Source of the DNA: Geomonas edaphica | Lineage (GTDB): Bacteria; Desulfobacterota; Desulfuromonadia; Geobacterales; Geobacteraceae | Assembly (NCBI RefSeq): GCF_004917075.1 | Contig: NZ_SSYB01000004.1 | Span: 62,001 to 126,000 of the forward strand | Reading direction: 5' to 3' | Length of the DNA stretch: 64,000 nt | In this document: positions 44,744 to 54,313 of the stretch, one piece after another | Layout of the letters: each line of letters begins with the position of its first letter | How positions within the stretch are numbered: position 1 is the first letter of the stretch | The notes under the pieces: generated by a model | Database searches by the model: none | Seen by the model: only the letters and a program-made list of their open reading frames with translations | Told to the model about the DNA's origin: nothing | Made by a program: the position numbers and the translations under genes

Positions 44744-45442
44744 ATGCATACGATGGAAAACAACACGGGCGGGGAGACGATTCCGCGCCGGCGCGAACAG
44801 CTCATGGAGCTCTTCGACGCGCTCTTCAAGCGCTACGGCGCCCTCAATTGGTGGCCTGCCGACACCCCCTTCGAGGTCTGCGTCGGCGCCATCCTCACCC
44901 AGAACACCAACTGGGGAAACGTAGAAAAGGCGATAGCGAACCTGAAACGGGAGGGGCTCCTCTCGGTCGAGGCCATCCGGGATACTCAACCGGAGCGGCT
45001 CGCCGAGTTGATACGCCCCTCCGGCTTTTTCAACGTGAAAACGGTGCGGCTCAAGGGGTTCGTGGAGTGGCTCTTAACACGCCACGGAAGCCTCGACGTG
45101 ATGTTCGCCGGAGAGTGGCGTCCGCTGCGCGACGAGCTCGTCAGGGTCCCCGGGATCGGACCGGAGACCTGCGATTCGATCCTCCTCTACGCCGGGCACA
45201 AGCCATCTTTCGTGGTGGACGCCTACACCCGCCGCCTATTCTCGCGTCTGGGGCTGGTCAGTGAAAAGGACGACTACCACGAGGTGCGCGCCCTGTTCAT
45301 GGAGCATCTCCCCCCCGACGTACCGCTGTTCAACGAATACCACGCCCAGATCGTGGAGCACTGCAAGCGCCACTGCCGGAAAACGTCTGTCTGCGACGGA
45401 TGCCCGCTGAAAGCCGCCTGCTGCTGCGCCACCCCCTTATAG
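44744..45442 (+). CDS. Endonuclease III-like HhH-GPD protein (COG2231 type)
   Basis: 232 aa. Helix-hairpin-helix region VPGIGPETCDSILLYA, then the catalytic Asp in VVDAYTRRLFSRLG. At the position of the catalytic Lys of endonuclease III (GxGxKTA) there is Glu (GPET), so lyase activity is unlikely and a monofunctional glycosylase or binding protein is expected. The C-terminal cluster Cys spacing is C-x5-C-x2-C-x5-C (CRKTSVCDGCPLKAAC), for a 4Fe-4S cluster. Start: ATG 44744 is close to GGAG; ATG 44753 is equally possible. Confidence 0.86.
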   Translation: MHTMENNTGGETIPRRREQLMELFDALFKRYGALNWWPADTPFEVCVGAILTQNTNWGNVEKAIANLKREGLLSVEAIRDTQPERLAELIRPSGFFNVKTVRLKGFVEWLLTRHGSLDVMFAGEWRPLRDELVRVPGIGPETCDSILLYAGHKPSFVVDAYTRRLFSRLGLVSEKDDYHEVRALFMEHLPPDVPLFNEYHAQIVEHCKRHCRKTSVCDGCPLKAACCCATPL

Positions 45443-45450
45443 AGAGCCAC

Positions 45451-46659
45451 ATGAGAAACTTCGCCAACGTCTTCCTGATCCTCTTCTTCGCCGACGGCTT
45501 CCTCTCCGTTCTTGACGAGATTTCCTCGCTTTTCGGACCGGTGGAGCCGCTCTCCCTGTTCCGGATGCAAGTCGCCAGCACGGTGCTTTTCTTCGCCGTG
45601 CTCCTCTACATCTGCATGTGGGTGGACCGGCGCATCCCCAAGCGGCTCTTCCTCCCGCTGATCCTCTTCCCGTTCGCGGTCCCCATGCTCGCCTGGCTCA
45701 TCCCGGCGCTCGGCGAGTCGCGGATCTACTCGATACTCATGTCCTTGATCCAGGTCGGCGTCCCTCCCATGCTCATCGCGCAGTACCGCGACGGCAAGGC
45801 GCCCGGACTTACCCTACCCCCATGGCGCTTCGAAGGCCCCGTGTTCGGCCTTAAAAACACCCTTTTGTTCACCGCGGCGAACGTGGTGGCGCTCCCGGTC
45901 TTTTTCACCCTCTTCACCCTTAGTAGCGCCGACGCCTGGGCCAACCTCAACACCGCGGGCTTCGTGCGCGTGGCGCCGGGCGGCCTGTACATGACCGAGC
46001 GCGTCTACAAGCGGGGGAACCAGACCGTGAAGCTTTCCGGGATGATCCACGTGGGTGAGAAGGGTTACTACGAGGACGTGACCAGGGGGCCGGTGCAGGG
46101 GCGCACCGTCGTGCTGGCGGAAGGGGTGACCGACCGCAGCCAGGTGCTGAAAAACCGCTTCGATTACCGGAAGGTGGCCGACTTCCTGGGGCTCGCCTCC
46201 CAGGAGAAGATGCTCTTTTCCGGCAACGTCATCGACGAAAAGGCACTCGACGCTGCGCGCCGCCCCGCCGGCAAGGGGCCCGACATCGTGCTCGCCGACA
46301 CGGACCTCGCCACCTTCCGTCCAGAGACCCTTCTCTTTCTGAACCAGGTCGGCAAGGAGCTCGGGAGCCACGGCTCCGTCGTCGACGGGGTCCTGAGCCT
46401 CAACCGCTGGGCCGAGAAGAACGTCACCCCGAAGATGTACGACGTCATCAGGGAGGACATCCTCACCCGCCGCAACGAGGTGGTCCTCAGCTACCTGGAT
46501 CGGGCCTTGAAGGGATACGACACCGTGGTGATCCCTTGGGGCGCGCTGCACATGAAGGGGATTGAGGCCGGGGTGAAAGAGCGTGGCTTCGTGCTGAAGG
46601 AAGAAAAGAAGCGCCTCGGCGTGGACTTCCAAACCATCGCCGAGGCGAATAAGAAGTAG
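45451..46659 (+). CDS. Membrane protein with a TraB-like domain
   Basis: 402 aa. Four to five helices in residues 1-175 (FANVFLILFFADGFL, TVLFFAVLLYICMWV, LFLPLILFPFAVPMLAWL, LLFTAANVVALPVFFTLF). The soluble part (about 190-402) has SGMIHVGEKGYYEDV, TVVLAEGVTDRSQV and the ending VIPWGALHMKGIEAGVKERGF split. These are the paired GxxH/E and HxxGI motifs of TraB/GumN/TIKI-type proteins, some of which are metalloproteases. ATG 45451 lies 8 bases after the preceding stop, with weak AGAGAG. Confidence 0.7.
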   Translation: MRNFANVFLILFFADGFLSVLDEISSLFGPVEPLSLFRMQVASTVLFFAVLLYICMWVDRRIPKRLFLPLILFPFAVPMLAWLIPALGESRIYSILMSLIQVGVPPMLIAQYRDGKAPGLTLPPWRFEGPVFGLKNTLLFTAANVVALPVFFTLFTLSSADAWANLNTAGFVRVAPGGLYMTERVYKRGNQTVKLSGMIHVGEKGYYEDVTRGPVQGRTVVLAEGVTDRSQVLKNRFDYRKVADFLGLASQEKMLFSGNVIDEKALDAARRPAGKGPDIVLADTDLATFRPETLLFLNQVGKELGSHGSVVDGVLSLNRWAEKNVTPKMYDVIREDILTRRNEVVLSYLDRALKGYDTVVIPWGALHMKGIEAGVKERGFVLKEEKKRLGVDFQTIAEANKK

Positions 46660-47262
46660 CTAGAACTGTTCGGAATCCTCACCCGCCTGCTCCACTCCCC
46701 AGAGCACGTCCAGGAAGTTCTTGAGGATGCGCGCGGTCAGTCCCCAGATCTCGTCCTCGCCGTAGAGGTAGAAGTACATCGGGTAGTTCTCGATTCCCTT
46801 GTGGTTCCAGTATTCGACGCGGTAGACGCCGGGCTTCGAGAAGTGCGACAGCGGCACCTCGATCAGCCGCTCGATCTCGGCGTCGTTCACGGTGAGGAGG
46901 TAGTTTTCCGGGAAGATCCCGACCACCGGGGTGACCAGGTAGTTGTGGATGGAGTGGCAGTCGTCCAGCTCACCCAGGATCTCGACGTCGCCGGGATCGA
47001 TCCCCACCTCCTCCCACGCCTCGCGCGTCGCCGTGTCGGCGCTGTCGCGGTCGCTTTCCTCGCAGCGCCCCCCCGGAAAGGAGATCTCGCCGCTGTGGTG
47101 CGTCAGGTGGGTGGTCCTCTTCGTGAAGAGGACGTGGTACTCGCCGTCTTTCATGAAAAGCGGGATCAGGACGGCGGCGGGAACCGGCCCGGCCTCCATC
47201 GGGACGCGCCGGCGCTCGGCGAGAGAGCGCTTCAGCCTCTCCCGCACTTCGGCCGGCTCCAA
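46660..47262 (-). CDS. Nudix hydrolase (CoA pyrophosphatase type)
   Basis: 200 aa. The Nudix box reads GGRCEESDRDSADTATREAW then EEVGI, matching Gx5Ex7REUxEExGU. Upstream LFTKRTTHLTHHSGEISFPGG (split) is the NuDL/CoA-diphosphatase signature (LLTxR...HxGxxxFPGG). It probably removes CoA or NDP derivatives. Start is uncertain: TTG at 47262, with AGGACAGGG ahead, places the gene 26 bases after the rpe stop. The open frame runs further back through rpe. It meets the TraB-like gene end to end. Confidence 0.88.
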   Translation of the reverse strand: MEPAEVRERLKRSLAERRRVPMEAGPVPAAVLIPLFMKDGEYHVLFTKRTTHLTHHSGEISFPGGRCEESDRDSADTATREAWEEVGIDPGDVEILGELDDCHSIHNYLVTPVVGIFPENYLLTVNDAEIERLIEVPLSHFSKPGVYRVEYWNHKGIENYPMYFYLYGEDEIWGLTARILKNFLDVLWGVEQAGEDSEQF

Positions 47263-47288
47263 CGCCCTGTCCTGACCGTTTTCCGCGG

Positions 47289-47954
47289 TCAGAGCACCGG
47301 CTCCTTGGCCCTTTTCTTGAGCTCCGCGATGGTGGCGGCGTAGTCGGGGGAGTTGAAGACGGCACTCCCCGCCACGAAGACGTCGGCACCGGCGTGGGCG
47401 ATGCGGGCGATGTTGTCGATCTTCACGCCGCCGTCCACCTCGAGCTCCGCCTCGATGCCGCGGCGGTCCATGGTGGAGCGGAGCGCCTGGATCTTCGGGA
47501 TGCACGCCTCGATGAAGGACTGCCCCCCGAAGCCCGGGTTCACCGTCATGAGCAGGATCAGGTCGAGCTCCTCCATGACGTAGTCAAGGACGTTCAGCGG
47601 CGTCGCCGGGTTTAGCGACACACCCGCCTTCTTCCCAAACGACTTGATGAGCTGGACGGTGCGGTGCAGGTGGTTGGTCGCCTCGGCGTGAACCACGATG
47701 ATGTCGCTCCCCGCCTTGGCGAAGTCCGGGATGTAGCGGTCCGGGTCGACGATCATCAGGTGCACGTCGAGCGGCAGGGTGGTCGCACGGCGCGCCGCCT
47801 CCACGATGAGCGGGCCGATGGTGATGTTGGGGACGAACTGGCCGTCCATGACATCGACGTGTACGTAATCGGCGCCTGCCGCCTCGATGGCCTTGATCTC
47901 CTCGCCCAGGCGGGCGAAGTCGGCGGAAAGTATGGAGGGAGCGATCTTTTTCAT
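47289..47954 (-). CDS. rpe: Ribulose-phosphate 3-epimerase
   Basis: A 221-aa TIM barrel, pentose phosphate pathway. [52 protein letters not shown] and VDGGV carry the metal ligands and catalytic Asp residues. ATG at 47954 after GTAGGAGAAACC; rsmB ends 8 bases upstream. Confidence 0.97.
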   Translation of the reverse strand: MKKIAPSILSADFARLGEEIKAIEAAGADYVHVDVMDGQFVPNITIGPLIVEAARRATTLPLDVHLMIVDPDRYIPDFAKAGSDIIVVHAEATNHLHRTVQLIKSFGKKAGVSLNPATPLNVLDYVMEELDLILLMTVNPGFGGQSFIEACIPKIQALRSTMDRRGIEAELEVDGGVKIDNIARIAHAGADVFVAGSAVFNSPDYAATIAELKKRAKEPVL

Positions 47955-47962
47955 GGTTTCTC

Positions 47963-49312
47963 CTACTTGATTTTCTTGAGCCGGGCGGCGAAGAAGCCGT
48001 CCATGCCGTCGCGGTGCGGCCAGCTTCTGAAGAAGCCGCGCTCCGTGAAAAGCGGGGTCAGTTCGGGGAAGAGCCCGCGCAGGTCCTCTGCGACGAATTC
48101 GGGGTGGTCGCGCAGGAAAGTGTCCACCACGAACTCGTTTTCCTGGACGCTGGTGGAGCAGGTCGCGTAGAGGAGCGTCCCCCCCTTCTCCAGGTACTTG
48201 CAGAGGTTCTCCAGGATGGAGATCTGGGTCCGGGCGAGCTGCAGGAGATCGTCGCCGGACTTGCTCCATTTCCCTTCAGGGTTGCGCCGGATCACGCCGA
48301 GCCCCGAGCAGGGGGCGTCCACCAGGATCCTCTGGAAGACGACCTCCTTGATCGCGGGGGAGGGGGAGGTGGCGTCCATGGTGAAGGTGCGCACCGAGGT
48401 GATGCCGAGACGGTCACAGGTATCCTTGATGAGCCGAAGTTTCTTGTGGTTCACGTCGCAGGCGTAGATCTCGCCGGAATCCCCCATGAGCTGGGCGATC
48501 TGCGTCGACTTGCCGCCGGGCGCCGCGCAGGCGTCGAGCACCCGGTCCCCCTTCTCCGGCGAGAGAAAGAGCGGGGCGAGCTGGCTCGACTCGTCCTGCA
48601 CCGTGAAGAGGCCGTCGCGGAAGGAGGCAAGCCTCGTGATCTGCCCGGACTGGTTCAGCCTGATCCCGTCCGGAGACCAGCGGGTCGCGCTGCAGCTCAC
48701 CCCCTCGGCGGTCAGACGCTCCAAGAGCGCCTCGCGCGAGACGCGCAGCGTGTTCACCCTCACGGTCAGCGGCGGGGGCTCCGACATGGCAGCCGCCAGC
48801 GCCTCGGCCTCCTCCACACCCATCTGCTCGACCCACTGCCGGGTGAGCCATGCGGGGTGCGAGTAGCGCACGGCTAGGTACCCTGCCGGGTTCTCGGCGC
48901 GGTCCGGGTAGCGGATGTTGTCGCGGTTTCGGTCCGCGTTTCTAAGGATGGCGTTGATGAAGCCGGACGCGCGCGGCGCGAGCTCCTTGGCGAGCTTCAC
49001 AGTCTCGTTCACCGCGGCGGAAACCGGGACGCGGTCGAGGAAGAAGCACTGGTAGAGCCCGAGGCGCAGCAAGAGGAGCACGTAGAGCTCGAGCTTCTCG
49101 GTCCTCTGCTTGGAGAACTGCCCGATGATGTAATCCAGGGTCCCCTGTCGGCGCAGGACGCCGTACACCAGTTCGGTCAGAAGGCCTCTATCGGCCCCCT
49201 TGATGATGTCCTTGGAGAGCTCGTGGTCTATGAGGATGTCTGCGAAGGACTTTTCTTTTTCGATCCGGAGCAGGATATCGAAGGCGGCGCGGCGTGGGTT
49301 TTTGCTGGACAA
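47963..49312 (-). CDS. rsmB: 16S rRNA (cytosine-967-C5)-methyltransferase
   Basis: 449 aa. An N-terminal NusB-type RNA-binding domain (1-140) precedes a class I methyltransferase domain with [14 protein letters not shown] (SAM), [19 protein letters not shown] (PCS catalytic motif) and [14 protein letters not shown] (second Cys). Start: TTG at 49312 with AAGGAAG just upstream gives the usual [18 protein letters not shown] beginning; ATG 49357 would add 15 atypical residues. Confidence 0.95.
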   Translation of the reverse strand: MSSKNPRRAAFDILLRIEKEKSFADILIDHELSKDIIKGADRGLLTELVYGVLRRQGTLDYIIGQFSKQRTEKLELYVLLLLRLGLYQCFFLDRVPVSAAVNETVKLAKELAPRASGFINAILRNADRNRDNIRYPDRAENPAGYLAVRYSHPAWLTRQWVEQMGVEEAEALAAAMSEPPPLTVRVNTLRVSREALLERLTAEGVSCSATRWSPDGIRLNQSGQITRLASFRDGLFTVQDESSQLAPLFLSPEKGDRVLDACAAPGGKSTQIAQLMGDSGEIYACDVNHKKLRLIKDTCDRLGITSVRTFTMDATSPSPAIKEVVFQRILVDAPCSGLGVIRRNPEGKWSKSGDDLLQLARTQISILENLCKYLEKGGTLLYATCSTSVQENEFVVDTFLRDHPEFVAEDLRGLFPELTPLFTERGFFRSWPHRDGMDGFFAARLKKIK

Positions 49313-49463
49313 ATTACTTCCTTTCAGGGGTGAAGATCTGGGCGAGGCCGGAATCATTATATGCATTTCGCCCAAAATCGCAAGCGGTTAGGGCACTTGA
49401 CATAGGAAATACAGGGGCTACCCTTTAGCCTGGGTTTAATGATAACCGAGAGGAGGGTTTACC

Positions 49464-50024
49464 ATGATACCTTGGGAAACGGACATGGGAAAAGCGCTGG
49501 CTCGGGGGAAGGCGGAACAGAAGACACTGCTGCTTGAGTTCTTCAGCCCGGAATGCATCGGCTGCAAACAGATGGAGGCGGTAACTTTCGCCGACCCGCA
49601 GGTCGTCAACTTCATCTCGGACCACGTCATACCGGTAAGGATCCCGGTCAGTTCCGTCACCCAGACCGCCGACTTCCGGGTGAGCTCGACCCCTACCCTC
49701 ATCACCCTCGACCTGTACGGCCGCGAACACCAGCGCAGCGTCGGCTTCCTTCCCCCCGCCGACATGATCGGCTCGGTGCTCCTCGGCATGGGCAAGGTCT
49801 GCCTGGACAACGGGCAGTTCAACGAAGCGGTGATCCAGTTCAACACCCTTTTAAACGGTTGCCCGAAGAGCGCATCGGCGCCCGAAGCGGTCTACCTGCG
49901 AGGCGTGGCGCGTTTCAGTGCGAGCCACGACCCGACGGCCCTCAAAGACATCTATCAGCAGCTCTCCAGCCAGTATCCTGAGAGCGACTGGACAAGGCGC
50001 GCCGAGCCGTTCACCCTGCTTTGA
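49464..50024 (+). CDS. Thioredoxin-fold protein with TPR-like tail
   Basis: 186 aa, no signal peptide. The thioredoxin part (1-110) has ECIGC (CxxC) in LLEFFSPECIGCKQME and cis-Pro in STPTLITLD. The second part (about 112-175) has TPR-like helices (GKVCLDNGQFNEAVIQFNTLL split, APEAVYLRGVARF). A cytoplasmic thiol reductase coupled to a protein-binding tail is likely; partners unknown. ATG at 49464 with GAGGAGGGTTTACC. Confidence 0.85.
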   Translation: MIPWETDMGKALARGKAEQKTLLLEFFSPECIGCKQMEAVTFADPQVVNFISDHVIPVRIPVSSVTQTADFRVSSTPTLITLDLYGREHQRSVGFLPPADMIGSVLLGMGKVCLDNGQFNEAVIQFNTLLNGCPKSASAPEAVYLRGVARFSASHDPTALKDIYQQLSSQYPESDWTRRAEPFTLL

Positions 50025-50058
50025 TCTTTTCAGCCGCACCAGGTTTTTATTCCACATG

Positions 50059-50087
50059 GGGGGCGGCAGCCATGCCGCCCCCTTTTC
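50059..50087 (+). terminator. Intrinsic terminator
   Basis: A 10-bp GC-rich stem (50059-50068 with 50073-50082) and TTTTC tail after the thioredoxin-fold gene. It ends just before the cls start, so cls must rely on another start site or read-through. Confidence 0.85.
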
Positions 50088-50100
50088 ATGATGTGATTCT

Positions 50101-51531
50101 ATGATGCATGCCCTGGACCACATTTTCACCGGACTTCTCTTCGCCTCGCTGGCTGCCCTCGCGCTCCTCTCGGCCGGGCATGCCCTCGTCAACAAGCGCG
50201 ATCCCCGCTCTGCGCTCGGCTGGATCCTCACCTGCCTCGCCATTCCGCTTTTCGGCCCCATCTTCTACTGGGGGATGGGTGTCAACCGCATCTACAGCCG
50301 CGCCAAGCGCTGGCACCGTGAGTCAGGTGCCCTCCCCATCATCCCACCGACGGTGAAGGACGTCCCCACGGCGCGCCTCCCGGGTGAGCTCGCCTACCTG
50401 AGGGAATTAAGAAACCTCTCCGAGCGCGTCGTAAGCACGAGGCTTCTCCCGGGCAACCACCTGATCCCCCTGGAAAACGGCGAGGAGGCCTACCCGGCCA
50501 TGCTTGCCGCCATCGATGCGGCCGTCTCTTCGGTACATCTCTCCACCTACATCTTCGACGGTGACGACACCGGCAGGCGCTTCGTCGCCGCCCTCGCCCG
50601 GGCGGCGGACCGCGGGGTCGAGGTGCGGGTGATCGTGGACAGCCTGGGGGAAAAGTACTCAAAGCCTACGGCGCGGGAGCTATTGAAGGGGAGCGGTGTG
50701 AAATTCCGCCATTTCCTGCCGCTGCGTCCGGGAGGGTACCTGAACCTGCGCAACCACAGAAAGATCCTGGTCGTGGACGGGCGTATCGGATTCACCGGCG
50801 GCATGAACATCGGCAGCAGGCACATGGTGACCACGCCCGCGCCGGTGGTGAAGGACCTGCACTTCCAGGTGCTCGGCCCGGTGGTGGCGGACCTGCAGAG
50901 AACCTTCGTCGAAGACTGGCACTTCGCCAAGGGGAAACAACTGACCGACGCGCGCTACTTCCCCGAACTCGCAGAGGCGGGAAGCGCCCTCGCCCGGGCG
51001 GTGAGCGACGGGCCGGACAAGGACTTCCGCAAGCTCAACTGGATCATCCTCGGCGCCCTTTCCTGCGCCCGCAGGACGGTGACCATCGTGACCCCCTACT
51101 TCATCCCGGACCGCCCGCTCATCTCGGCGCTGATCACGGCGGCTTTGCGCGGCGTCGAGATCACCCTGGTGCTTCCCGAGGTGAACAACCTCCCCTACGT
51201 GCAGTGGGCGAGCCGCTCCTACCTGTGGGAACTTCTGCAACAGGGGGTGCGCATCTACGCCCAGCCCGCCCCGTTCGTGCACACGAAGTTCATGGTGGTG
51301 GACCGGAGCTGGAGCCTGATCGGAAGCGCCAACCTCGACCCGAGGAGCCTCCGGCTCAACTTCGAGTTCAACCTGGAGGTCTACGACCTGGAGTTCGCCG
51401 CCGCCCTCGAGGGGCGCTGCATGGCCACCCTCGCCCTATCCCGGGAGATCACCCTCGCCGAGATGGACGCCCGCCCGCTCGCCGCGAAGCTGCGCGACGC
51501 AGCCGCGAAGCTCTTCTCCCCCTACCTTTAA
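50101..51531 (+). CDS. cls: Cardiolipin synthase
   Basis: 476 aa, membrane. Two N-terminal helices (LLFASLAALALLSAGHA, ALGWILTCLAIPLFGPIFYWG split) of the PLDc_N type, then two phospholipase D domains with HKD motifs NHRKILVVDGRIGFTGG and HTKFMVVDRSWSLIGSANLD. It joins two phosphatidylglycerols. ATG at 50101 or the next ATG (50104); no strong ribosome site. The last 4 bases overlap the convergent GGDEF gene. Confidence 0.94.
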   Translation: MMHALDHIFTGLLFASLAALALLSAGHALVNKRDPRSALGWILTCLAIPLFGPIFYWGMGVNRIYSRAKRWHRESGALPIIPPTVKDVPTARLPGELAYLRELRNLSERVVSTRLLPGNHLIPLENGEEAYPAMLAAIDAAVSSVHLSTYIFDGDDTGRRFVAALARAADRGVEVRVIVDSLGEKYSKPTARELLKGSGVKFRHFLPLRPGGYLNLRNHRKILVVDGRIGFTGGMNIGSRHMVTTPAPVVKDLHFQVLGPVVADLQRTFVEDWHFAKGKQLTDARYFPELAEAGSALARAVSDGPDKDFRKLNWIILGALSCARRTVTIVTPYFIPDRPLISALITAALRGVEITLVLPEVNNLPYVQWASRSYLWELLQQGVRIYAQPAPFVHTKFMVVDRSWSLIGSANLDPRSLRLNFEFNLEVYDLEFAAALEGRCMATLALSREITLAEMDARPLAAKLRDAAAKLFSPYL

Positions 51532-52601
51532 CCCGTTTCCGCCCCCCCGGATCCCGCCAGGGAGACCCGGTTCTTGCCCATGCGCTTACTGCGGTACATG
51601 GCGAGATCGGCCTGCTTCAGCACGCTCTTCAGATCGTTGCCGTCCGCGGGGTAAGAGGCTATTCCCGCGGAAAGGGTGCAGTCTATCAGTTCCCCCTCGT
51701 AACTGAAGGGACAGTGGTCCATGGCCCGCACGATCCGCTCCACGGCGGGACGGATCTGCTCCCTGTCGTGGTCGTTGTACATGACGATGAACTCGTCCCC
51801 CCCGAAGCGCGCCGCGACGTCGCTCTCCCTGATGTTGGCCTGGATGATGCGGGCGGTCCACTTGATGAGCTCGGTGCCGGCCAGGTGCCCGTAACGGTCG
51901 TTGATCTGCTTCAGGTTGTCCGCGTCCAGCATGCAGATGGCGAATGGTGTGCCGTAGCGGCGCGAGATCTTCTCCTGCTGCAGGGCGAGAGTCTCGAAGC
52001 TGCGCATGTTGTTAAGTCCCGTGAGGTCGTCGGTGAGCGACAGGCGCTCCACATTGGCCCGTGCCCACTCGGCCTCGCCGGAGAGCATCGCCCCCACGTG
52101 CGCCATGAGGACGAAGGGGACCACCCTGATGAGATGACCGGTGATGTTGCCCAGAAAGGCGGGCGAGGCGCCGGCCAGGAGCAGGAAATAGCAGGCGACC
52201 GCGAGTCCCGCCATGAGGTAGGTGGTCCGTCTCCCGAGAATCAGCGAGGTGGCCATCAAGATCAGGTAGATGACCGGGACGAAGGGGCTGTCGGCCTTCC
52301 CGGTGAACCAGCAGACCGCCACAAGATAGCCGAGCAGCAGGGCGAGGTCGAGGGAGGCCTTCATCTGGAAGTTTTTCAGGAATATGCGGGTTAGCGTGAG
52401 GCTGCCGATGAGGGTGAGTGAGAGGATCGATACGAGCAGAGTTCCGCGCCCCGGGAAGGGTACCAGGTAGGAGTCGAGCAGTACCAGCCCGACCAGGAGC
52501 CAGGCGATGAGGCACAGCACCCGTTTGTGACCGGTGTGCCGTGCTATGTCGCCCGCGCTGATCCAACCCTTTCCCTCTACCATCCCGGCCGCCTCGGTCA
52601 T
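51528..52601 (-). CDS. Membrane diguanylate cyclase (GGDEF)
   Basis: 357 aa. About six N-terminal helices (30-175), then a GGDEF domain (about 185-345) with SLTDDLTGLNNMRSF, DADNLKQINDRYGHLAG and the intact active site RFGGDEFIV. An RxxD inhibitory site (RESD) lies five residues before GGDEF, so product feedback is expected. Makes c-di-GMP; the PilZ protein at 55978 is a possible local reader. ATG at 52601. Confidence 0.94.
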   Translation of the reverse strand: MTEAAGMVEGKGWISAGDIARHTGHKRVLCLIAWLLVGLVLLDSYLVPFPGRGTLLVSILSLTLIGSLTLTRIFLKNFQMKASLDLALLLGYLVAVCWFTGKADSPFVPVIYLILMATSLILGRRTTYLMAGLAVACYFLLLAGASPAFLGNITGHLIRVVPFVLMAHVGAMLSGEAEWARANVERLSLTDDLTGLNNMRSFETLALQQEKISRRYGTPFAICMLDADNLKQINDRYGHLAGTELIKWTARIIQANIRESDVAARFGGDEFIVMYNDHDREQIRPAVERIVRAMDHCPFSYEGELIDCTLSAGIASYPADGNDLKSVLKQADLAMYRSKRMGKNRVSLAGSGGAETG

Positions 52602-52679
52602 CAGTTTGACTGCTCCACTTGGAGCTTATCGGCAGAGCGGCGGGAAAGTTGACGGCAATCTTGCGGCGTTGCGGAACGG

Positions 52680-53504
52680 CTAGGAATGGCGCAGCAGGCC
52701 GCGCAGGGCAAAGGCCAAGAGGAAGACGACGAAGTTGATGATGACGATAGTGGCGCCGGTGGGGAGGTTGAGGACGAAGGACACCGAGATGCCGCAGATG
52801 ACGGTGCCGACCCCGATGGCGGCCGCGGAGATGATGGCCGCCTTGAACCCCTTGGCGACCTGCAACGCCGTGACGGCAGGGAGGATGAGCAGCGCCGATA
52901 TCAGCATGATGCCCACCACCTTCATGGCGAGCACCACGGTGAGCGCGGTCAGGAGCACGAGGACGGCGTTGATGCGGTCCGTGTCCAGGCCTGAGCTTTT
53001 GGCGAGTTCCTCGTCGAAGGTGCTGGCGAAGAGTTCGTTGTAGAACATGATGACACCGGCGATGACGATGACGAAGAGCCCCGCCGCGATGGCAAGCTCG
53101 CTCGAGCTGATGGAGAGAATGTTGCCGAAAAGGTAGCTGAAGAGGTCGACGTTGAAGCCCCCGGCAACGCTGGCCAGGAGGACGCCGGTGGCGATCCCGA
53201 TGGCGGAGACCATGCCGATGGCGGCGTCTCCGTAGATGCGCGCCTTCTGGGCGAGTTTCAGGATCCCGAGGGCCGAGGCGAGCACCACCGGGATGACGGC
53301 GAGGGTCATGTAGACCGATTGGAGGCGGAAAAGGAGCGTGAGTGCGACGCTTCCGAAGGTGACGTGGGCGAGACCGTCGCCGATCAGCGAAAGCCTGCGC
53401 AGCACTAGGAACACGCCGAGCACAGAGCAGAGGATGGCGATCAGCGACCCGCCGATGAGCGCCCTCTGCATGAAGCCGTAACTTAGCATCTCGTTCAGAT
53501 CCAT
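52680..53504 (-). CDS. znuB: Zinc ABC transporter permease ZnuB
   Basis: 274 aa with about eight helices, of the ABC-3 family (RALIGGSLIAILCSVLGVFLVLRR split, ISALLILPAVTALQVAKGFK). Third member of the fur-znuA-znuC-znuB group; the 56-base gap to znuC has no strong signal. Zn or Mn specificity cannot be read from the permease; zinc is favoured by the regulator and the His-rich loop of the binding protein. Confidence 0.93.
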   Translation of the reverse strand: MDLNEMLSYGFMQRALIGGSLIAILCSVLGVFLVLRRLSLIGDGLAHVTFGSVALTLLFRLQSVYMTLAVIPVVLASALGILKLAQKARIYGDAAIGMVSAIGIATGVLLASVAGGFNVDLFSYLFGNILSISSSELAIAAGLFVIVIAGVIMFYNELFASTFDEELAKSSGLDTDRINAVLVLLTALTVVLAMKVVGIMLISALLILPAVTALQVAKGFKAAIISAAAIGVGTVICGISVSFVLNLPTGATIVIINFVVFLLAFALRGLLRHS

Positions 53505-53560
53505 ATAAACCTCAAAAGCGGGGGCGGAGCATCATTCGCCCGCCCTGCCTGCGCCGTCAT

Positions 53561-54313
53561 TTAGTGCCTGTGGCAAACCAGGTGCTGGCCGTGCTCGCCG
53601 AAGAACCCGGTCATCTCGGTGGAATTGCAGAAATCGTCGAAGCTGCCGTAGAAAATAACCTTCTTGTCCAGGTAAAGCAGGTGCGAGGCGTATTTCCCGA
53701 TGGTGGCCGTGTCATGGGTCACCAGGAGCACCGTGACCTTCTTCTCCCGGTTCATCTCGAAGATGAGCTTGTAGAAGCTCTCCCTGGTCTCCGGGTCGAG
53801 CGCCGTAGTCGGTTCGTCCATCACGAGCAGCGCGGGGTCGTTCACCAGCGCCCGCGCCAGGAGTACCCGCTGCCTGAGCCCACCGGAAAGCTCGCCGATC
53901 ATCTTCCCCCTGATGTGGGAGATCCCCATCCACTCCATGGTCTGTTCCACGGCTCGCGTATCGTCCTTCGTGAAACGCCGCGGGAATTTCTTCGCGGAAA
54001 GCCGGCCGAGCCGGATCACCTCGTCGACGGTGGCCGGGAAGTGCGGGTTGAAGAACTGCAACCCCTGCGGCAGGTACCCGATCCGGCGCCAGTCGTGGAA
54101 GCCCCCGAGCGGCTTACCGAGGACGGAAATGGCGCCGGAGGTGGGAGCGAGAAGTCCAAGGATGATCTTTATCATGGTGCTCTTCCCGGAGCCGTTCGGC
54201 CCGCAGATGCCCACGTAGTCGCCCGGATTTACCGTGAAAGAGACGTCCTGCAGCACCTCGGTCCCGTGATAGCCGGCGCAGAGGTTCTGCACGGTGAGAG
54301 CTTTGTCTGTCAT
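53561..54313 (-). CDS. znuC: Zinc ABC transporter ATP-binding protein ZnuC
   Basis: 250 aa. Walker A GPNGSGKST, signature LSGGLRQRVLLARAL, Walker B LLVMDEPTTALD and switch His in LLVTHD. The start overlaps znuA by 4 bases. Confidence 0.95.
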   Translation of the reverse strand: MTDKALTVQNLCAGYHGTEVLQDVSFTVNPGDYVGICGPNGSGKSTMIKIILGLLAPTSGAISVLGKPLGGFHDWRRIGYLPQGLQFFNPHFPATVDEVIRLGRLSAKKFPRRFTKDDTRAVEQTMEWMGISHIRGKMIGELSGGLRQRVLLARALVNDPALLVMDEPTTALDPETRESFYKLIFEMNREKKVTVLLVTHDTATIGKYASHLLYLDKKVIFYGSFDDFCNSTEMTGFFGEHGQHLVCHRH

